From the NCBI GenBank assembly GCA_903813345.2, contig CAIIXF020000009.1:11650030-11714029 (forward strand): a stretch of 64,000 nucleotides of DNA, written 5' to 3'. Below are positions 51,292-60,200 of this stretch, one piece after another. Position 1 is the stretch's first letter. The number at the start of each line of letters is the position of its first letter. The position numbers were made by a program, and so were the translations under genes. The notes beneath the pieces were generated by a model, which had not been told where the DNA came from, made no database searches, and saw only the letters and a list, made by a program, of their open reading frames with translations. This DNA comes from Owenia fusiformis (taxonomy: Eukaryota > Annelida > Polychaeta > Sabellida > Oweniidae).

Positions 51292-54200
51292 CTATTGTTT
51301 TGTTTTAAAGTACATCTATCTGAAATCGTCAAGTAATCCCAAATATGAACACTTTTAATTGCAATTCAAACATGCCAAGTGTGTCTCAGCCAATCAGCTT
51401 AAAGCATTTCAGTGTGTTAAATTATTTATATATTCATGGAAATGATTTTGCTGTGCATTTAATTTTTGATACGTGCACGGGTTGAGCAGGGCTATTCTTT
51501 AAAAAGGGGTGACAGCTATATATCATACATGTGTTCATGTCAGTCAATGCAATGATTTTCCAACTAAGTTTTCATAATTTTTCTGCATCAAATTAATCAT
51601 TTCATTTCCTATATAATATCTTGACAAACAAAACCTTCTTAATAGTTTTCAAACGAATATCAGTTGTAACCCAGCACCCCTATTTAGTATTTCTAAATAA
51701 TAAACTTGTACAAAAACATATAAAATTTAATTTCTTCAAAGACAACAATCTTGTAGATGTAAATGGTGAACTATTCTACTTCATCATTGACCAGAGTCAT
51801 GTTTGAATTGCAATAAAGAATCATGTATCATTTTATATTAGAAATATAAAAGCATTCTTGTATGTACTGACCCATTCTGATAATGCACTCAGGCTCTGCC
51901 TTCATGCATTATGTGTATGGGTTGGTACATACACTCATGCTTTTATATTTCCAATATAGTATGATACATGATTCTTTATTCCTTAAATAAATATATAAAT
52001 AGAGATATGAACAATTCAAATATTAACACCTTCAATTATGATATCTTACAACCAGTAACGATATTTCTAATACCCGATTATTAAAATAAACTATAACTTC
52101 CTGTATTATTAGTTAATTGTTAATTAATAGTTACACAGATCAATAAATCTCTGTTTGACAGGATATACACAACATAATTCACGCTTGATTGAATATTATA
52201 ACAACAAAGTATCCATTAACATATTCAGTCAGTTTATGTATAGTACGGATTTGTTATCATGCTTGATTGAATATCATGATAACAAAACATTTATTATCAT
52301 ATTTAATGAGTCAGTTTAAAGTTAAAGTAACATGATTTCATCAAATGTCTATCTGTCTTTATTAATATTATTATTATGGATTTTTATTATATATTTATTA
52401 TATATTTATATGAACTTTTATTTGACTTGTTTAATTAATATTTATTTCTTTGTGTTTTTCAGTTACGTCTAGTCAGCCACCTCAAAGACCATGGATTCCT
52501 CTTGCAAATCCCGAGCGCAGGAAGCCAACAGGTGAAATTTTACAAAATTCAAATATTTAAAGAAAAACGATGAATTTGGAAGAATTAATTAAGTTTTATA
52601 TAAAACAAGATGGGAATGTTTAATTCGTGGAATTTGATTATCATAATCAAAATGTATGTCAAAACAAACCTACTTTTGTACATGAAGAGCCCTTGACATT
52701 TTTTGAAACATGTTTTGTTTGGCATTCTTTCTTTCAGATAAGACATGTACATCGTACATGTGTTAGACTTTGTCCCAACGAGGAATGTACTAATGTTGCA
52801 CTGACCCAATATTTCACTAAAGTTGACAACTTTCTACATCTTGTAAAAACTTGAAAAATACTATGTTCTTCATGGGCAATTTGTCATTTTACATGGGTTT
52901 TGTCAGAAGTTGAAGCACCTTGTGGTAGAGTTTGGTATTTGGACCATTTGCTTTTTTATGTGACACAATGCCAACAGCACAACGGACTTTCACCTCATTA
53001 TGTCATCTTGACATGTCAACAAAAATGTCACTATAGCCATGCTTTAAATTGCAAAATAAACCAGAAAAAAGTTTAATTAGCAAGGAATAAACTAAACAGG
53101 AATGTAGCCAACACGCAAAATTGTAAAGAAATACAAAAAATGGACACCTCGTTCAAATTTTAGTGAGTAAAATAGCACAAGCAGATAGATTTTATGATAG
53201 ATTACACATATAGAAATTGTATAGTTTATGGAGTTATCTAATCTGGAGGATAAGGATTATTTTAGTGCTTTTTTTAGCTACTTGAGTGATATTTATAAGC
53301 ATGCGGTAGTATCTCTTCGGGACGTATCGAAACCACTCCGTCCCGAAAAACCGTTAATTTGAATTTAAAACCAACCCCAGTGTTTGAAAATCAAGGATTG
53401 TGAGTCTCAAACTTCACCGTTTTTCTTCAAACTTGTTCCGTACAAAGCTTCACAGAAATACCTTTCAGTCGATACATTGTTTTCATGTACAAAGTACCTC
53501 GTTTTAGCGGCGTTTTGGTCCCCAGCTGTGAGATAAAGCAAATTTTCATAACTTTCAACTGTAAGTCAAGTTATCTCGCCAGTCTTTTACCAATTCTCGC
53601 CCATAATTTCAGAATGGACTCCCATTACAACCTTCCATCGCTACGTCTTGATTTTTGGGCACCAAACGCAGCAGTTTCTAAATCATCCACACATCTCTTC
53701 AAATTTGACCAATACGTCCCGTCATCTTCCACTACGCCCCGCCGAGTCTATCACTATACACGTAGAGTTGCATTCTAAAACAATTTGTTTGTAGGTTGCC
53801 ATTGTCGATTCTAAATACCAATCAGATTGTGTTTTAAGATTCGCCGTTTAAGATTTACCCATTCTTGTCCATTTTCAATATACCTATAATAGGGTGATCC
53901 AAAATCTCCCTAAAATTTAGATTATCCGATATTGCAATATAAAGATTTTAATTACTGAACAATTGAAAATTGTAAAAGCGTATTACATGTTAGTGCATAA
54001 AATTCATAGCCAGATCAATAATTCGGAGAGAATACGCTGGACGATAGAATATTAAAAACTATAAAAACATTCTTCATAGAATTAAGCAAACAGTGTTATT
54101 ATCATTTAAGTAGTAACTGCATATGTTTAAACCACTCTGTTTAAATACAGGTAAATAAATAAATATGATGCAATGAAAATTGAAGCTTTCTGTCGAGAGC

Positions 54201-57200
54201 AATAGTCATCACAGCGTTTTTTCTTTTACATGTTACTTTTTGTACATCATTGATTGATCCGCTCTAATCTGCCCTCGGCCGATAATTTATAAATTATTTA
54301 TGTTGAACATTAGCAAAACAAGATTCCAGATTTTATTGTGTTTCAAACCAGACACTTGGTTTCCTCACAAAATCAAATACAGGACAATTACATATAATTA
54401 AAGTTAAAAAGCAACATCTTCACAAACATTTAAATTATCAATTTCATGCAATCAGTTATAGTTATACTCCGTATGTATGCTAAACTTAAGACTGGTGTTA
54501 AGAATCGACCAAGGCAAACCTATGTAAAATAACACAACGATGAACAAAATGTTTTAGAATACAACTCCACGTTTGTAGTCATAGACTCGGCGGGGCGTAG
54601 TGGAAGGTGACGGGACGTATTAGTCAAATTTTAAGAGATGTGTGGATGATTTAGAAACTGCTGCGTTTGATGACCAAAAATCAAAACGTAGCGATGGAAG
54701 GTTGTAATGGGAGTCCATTCTGAAATTATGAGCGAGAATGGGTAAAAGACTGGCGAGATAACTTGACTTACAGTTGAAAGTTATGAAAATTTGCTTTATC
54801 TCGCAGCTGGGGACCAAAACGCCGCTAAAACGAGGTACTTTGTACACGAAAACAATGTATCGACTGAAAGGTATTTCTGTGAAGCTTTGTACGGAACAAG
54901 TTTGAAGAAAAACGGTGAAGTGTGAGACTCACAATCCTTGATTTTCAAACACTGGGGTAGGTTTTAAATTCAAATTAATGGTTTTTCGGGACGGAGTGGT
55001 TTCGATACGTCCCGAAGAGATACTACCGCGTGATAAGGAGTGGTTGTGTACATATATATCATACTTTACATACTTAGTTGATAATTCACTGACATGTATA
55101 ATAGATTGAATAAACAATTGAAAAGTAAATAGACTTGATTTGTATAAATTACACGAAAATGTACTTATGTATTACATGTTTTATTGATTTGCGATGTTGT
55201 ATCACATTCTATGTCATTTCAGCTATTTCACAGTGATATGCTAGAATGTTCTATGTCATTTCAGCTATTTCGCAGTGATATGCTATGATGTTCTTTGTCA
55301 TTTTAGCTATCTTCATAGTGATGTGCTACAATGTTCTATGTCATTTCAGCTATCTTCACAGTGATACGTTACAATGTTCTATGTCATTTCAGCTATCTTT
55401 AAAGTGATGTGCTACAATGTTCTATGTCATTTCAGCTACCTTCACAGTGATGTACTACAATGTTCTATGTCATTTCAGCTACCTTCACAGTGATAAGCTA
55501 CAATGTTCTATGTCATTTCAGCTATCTTCACAGTGATGTGCTACAATGTTTTATGTGACAAATACTGCACCAGTCAGCTCTATGGCTACACTGCCTCTTG
55601 GGCTCTCAACTGGGAATACAGGAAGAAAGGGATCATAGAAGAGATTAGACACTACAGCGCAGATATTATCACACTGCAGGTATTTGAAAGAGATTTCATG
55701 AGTTTGTTATTATTACATGAAGGGGTCTTTGTCATCTGCAATGTAGGGCCTGATTAATATGTCACAAATCAAAGCTTAAACAAAGTGATGTCATAAAGTA
55801 GAATTTATGAATAAGATGAGTTATAATGATGGGAAGTGTTCTGAGACATTCATTGTGAAGCTTTGTGTACCTTTTAGACGAATTGAAAAAATGCAATCAT
55901 TCATATTTGAGCGTAAAAATAATTCATATAATTTCATTGTTGTTATGTAGGGTTCAAGGTAACATAACTGCCATTCATCATTCATCATTTGTTTAATTAT
56001 CGAGTAAGCTCAAATGGTTATATATTTTTTTATCTCTATTATCATTAATTACACTTCACTTTTATAAGGATAGGAGTGTTTCGTTTTATCGGAAATTCAT
56101 TTTTTGTTATATTGATCTCAGTATTTAGTTAAGAGTTCCTAGATCCTGTATATACAGTGAAACTTGTAAATTGTATTGTATTTTGTTTGTTTACCACCAA
56201 TGAAGGTGAGCAATACCTCTTGGGTATGTCCCGTATATATACGGTCGTAATTTACATAATTAACATGGGAGATAGACCCAGAAACCCCTCCTTGAAGGAG
56301 CCCTGTGTTCTTTTATGTGCACTTATACATAGGCATATAAGTACACACCACAGCCTTTTCGAACGAGTTGCGAACCACTCAGTCAAACACCCTGAAGTAC
56401 TTCACGCAAACGAGCAAATTTAGTCTTGCCTGAACCGGGGATTGAATCCGGGACCTATTGCGTAAGAGGTACTTGTGCTGCCACTGAGCAACACGGGTGT
56501 AAAGTGGAACACCTCTTGAAGTGTAACACTTCAGAATCCCAAGACCAACTGATTGTAATGTTACATGAACCTCTGTTAGTGGAATACCTCCCAAAGTGGA
56601 ACACTTTCTAGAGGTACCAAAGGTGTTCCACTTAGACAGGTCACTCTGTACATTTAGCAATGTGGGTGAATTATAGTTTTGGCTTTCGGCTCTTATCTCT
56701 ATTTTACTTTTATGAGTAAAATAGGAGGAAAGGGTTATGGGGAGGTTATAATAGCAATTTCATAGCAATTTATTTAATTCCGCCTCATAAATCTCACACT
56801 GATAATATGTGTAAATAATAGAACAGATATTTGTAAACAAACAATATAAATATTCCAACTTCATTTTTTATTTTTTTCTATTCTATTTTAGTATGAACAT
56901 ATCACTCAAATGTTGAATGTTTAATGGAATTCACAGTAAAGTTATATGGTACAATTTGGCAACTGTACATTCAAGAGTCCCCCTATAGGCAATATAATAT
57001 TTTATGTTTTTGAAAAGCAGACCTGTCACCATGGTAGTTTTAAAAAGCAAAATAGAGTACAAAAGAATGAAATCAGCAAGGAATAAAGTATATAGGCATG
57101 TAGTTGATACTTTCAATTGTACAGAAATGCGAGAAAATTTGACACTTCATTCAAATTTTAAAGAGAAATTGTAGCAAGAAAGAGTGAGCAGACGGACAAA

Positions 57201-60200
57201 AAGTATGCTCTAATGTCAGTAAAATCAAGTGCAATATTGAAACATGCAAACTAATATTGCACCCAGATCTAGTATCAGATGCATGTCTCTGTTATCTTTA
57301 TGAAATAACAAATGGATGTTATTGATTTTTTTTCAAAAATCAATAAACTGATATCACTTGGTATATGGGTATGGTATCAACTAGTTACTGATATCATACC
57401 AATGTGTATGGTATTACCAATTGCATTGACAACCTCGCTGTATATATTGGGAAATGATTATTAGATATATCAAATATCTCATGTTTTTTTTATAAAGATA
57501 TTTCATTTCATCAACAATTTACAATATAATCTAGTTGAAAGCCCATGACCATATTATATTAGAATTTCATTTCTGTCAAGAACTTTTTATTGAGGTCATA
57601 TGTATCATTTTCTGGGTCACATGTCATGCTAATTAATGCAAAAATCTAAACGGGATATTTGATTAACCAATGATGATTCTGCTACTGACAGGTCATGAAA
57701 ATCTGAACAGGAATTTACACTTCGTGGGAGAGTTTACGTCTTGTGGTTTTCAATTTTTGATTTCCGTTTCTTTATAAGCGTAGCTTTACCTGAGGAAAAA
57801 GGTGGCACCCCACTATTTAAAATTCAACAAATGTCATGCTGACTTCTCGACGTTTCTCTCTAAAATTTGAATGGAGTATTTGATTTTCTTGCATTTCTAT
57901 ACAATCCACAGTTTTGATTTCATGTCTTCCCTGCATATTCATTTCAGATTCTCTCAAAGATTTGAATGAAGTGTCTTTCTTATATCTCTGTACAATTTAC
58001 ACTATTCAATTTATGGCTTTCCTTTTTTCCTCGCTAATTCCTCTCTTTTCTCTTTTGAATTGATTTTGCATTTAAAAAGATAGCCATTATGCACTTTTTC
58101 TCATGGACCAAAACTTCAGGATGTATTTGGAGATGTAGTTAACATTTGTTTGATTTGCATTATTTACTTTGATTGTTATAAGTCATGGGAAAAGTCCCAT
58201 TTTTTAACATGGATACTTCCATATGTATCAATTATGATAAGTAGAACACCTCTGTCTGTAAGTAGAACACCTGTCTGTTAGTAGAACACCTGTCTGTATA
58301 AGTAGAACACCCCTATAAGTAGAACACCTTTATCTGTAAGTTGAACACCCCCATAAGTAGAATACCTCTATAAGTAGAACACCTTTATCCGTAAGTTGAA
58401 TACCCCCATAAGTAGAATACCTCTATAAGTAGAACACCTCTATACGTAGAACACCTCTGTCTGTGAGTAGAACACCTCCAAGAAAGAAACACTTTTTAGA
58501 AGTTCAGTACTACCAAATGTCTTCCACTTGCAAAGGTTTTACGTAATGAAACGCTTCTTTGAGAAAACGGGATGAAATTTTTGAGTAGATGGAATTGAGT
58601 TCATGAGCGGGCACATCATTTTTGAGTTACCAGACAATGCTTAGTTCACACTGGCACAGATGTTTCTACTAATTTCATTTTAATTACATTCAGTAAAATA
58701 TTCACCTGTGTATTTATTGATTTTGATAGTTATAGTGAACATATCTTTAAGCTATGTTTAAATATAGCCGAGTAACCCTTTGATTTTTCCATAAACACAA
58801 GTTGTTTTTGCTTCATCGATTAATCAGTCAATCTAGGGGCCAATTAATACAGGGCAGTATAAACGAAATATGTCGATTCTCATAGTACGATTTTCCATCA
58901 AGATACATGTTTTACTCCACCAGTATTGATATTTATTAAAGTAGACAATGCCATTGCTTATACTCGTATTGTTTCCTTGGAATTGAAAGTAAGGTGTGGA
59001 AATTGCATGGATAATGATTTTTCAAGGTGTGTGTGTCCGGAACAATAGTTTTATAATGGTTTTATCAAAGTCTATATTGACTTTAGTTTACAGCTTTCAG
59101 CGGCTGTTTGTTGTTTACGTGTCATTCTGATTATATTTCTGTAAAATTCAAATATGTCTTAGTTAAGGTATTTCTTTATGATCAAAAGAATGGATTCCAG
59201 TCCTGTACTTGTTATTCCCCTCTCAATCCACCATTTTTAATGTACTTTACAATTTATAATATGACCAAATTACAGTTTTTGTATGATACCATTTTCTATT
59301 TATTTACAAAGGCCTGGATCTTCCTAAGGCTAATATGCTTTCTCACAACTATCAACGCAACGTAATGAGATGGGAACCTAAAATATATTGGCACGTATTG
59401 ATGATTTAGACATTCATTTTGCCAATTTCCAGGTTTCTCATTGTTTTCTTGGCCAGTATTATGTGAAAAAATTACACTAATATTTTTTTGATTTATAATT
59501 GCCGCAGTTTAGAGTTGATTAAGTCACGCTAACTTATATAAATCAAAAATTACCATTTTGATTTAATGAAAGAATCGCAATTTGTCAGATATTTATCTCC
59601 ATTTATCTGGATCACAATTTATCAGCATCCTGAACTGTGTACAATTTCATTATCTCCTGGATTGTAAATATTGTTGTACGTTCGTCCTTTTGTCGTAATT
59701 TAAGGTTTATCGTCCTTGAAGTCTAATATCTCTTGTCTCTTAATGTGTAATTATTGTGTAGAAAGATAAACGTGTCTTGATAGACATTTTACGAAATTTT
59801 GCATAGCCTTTGACAATTAGAGGTTAAGCAAGATATTAAACCACATAGTCAACTAATTAAAATTGTGATTTTATCCAAAATTTTAAAGATAATTTTCAGA
59901 TTTGGGAAAACCATCCTTTGACCATGTCGTGGATTTGATATTTTTCAACATCAGTATTTGAGTTTCTCTAATGTTGCGGATATTCCAAGTATCACATTGA
60001 TTTTTACCTACATAGAAAATCATGAGGGCACTAATATGCTTAATTCCAATTTTCCCTTAAAATATTTTGAATAAACTGTCTGATTTTCTTAAATCTTTAA
60101 TACGTAAGAGTTTACCGACAAAACCATTTCTTACTGATACCCTTTTCACTCTTTTATTTCAATATTTTTAAAGGGGTGGTTTAATGTCACCCTACAGAGA

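Larger units (their letters stand above)
15529..52462 (+). other. CNOT6: CNOT6 intron 3, 36.9 kb, repeat-rich, containing a nested coding exon
   Basis: The intron is bounded by GTAAGT at 15529 and TTTTTCAG at 52462, phase 1. It holds the nested coding exon (27653-29105), many minisatellites, MITE-like elements and about twelve of the ~130-bp dispersed repeats. Stretches where I see nothing beyond AT-rich DNA and degenerate repeats include roughly 17400-18960, 22920-25500, 25680-27600, 29250-30430, 31640-32950, 33760-34700, 34790-36180 and 42000-43000. Confidence 0.85.

Noticed and set aside
53485-54847. Twin frames beginning MYKVPRFSG on opposite strands
   Set aside because: They are the same sequence in the two arms of an inverted-repeat element; no transposase or other motif is visible.
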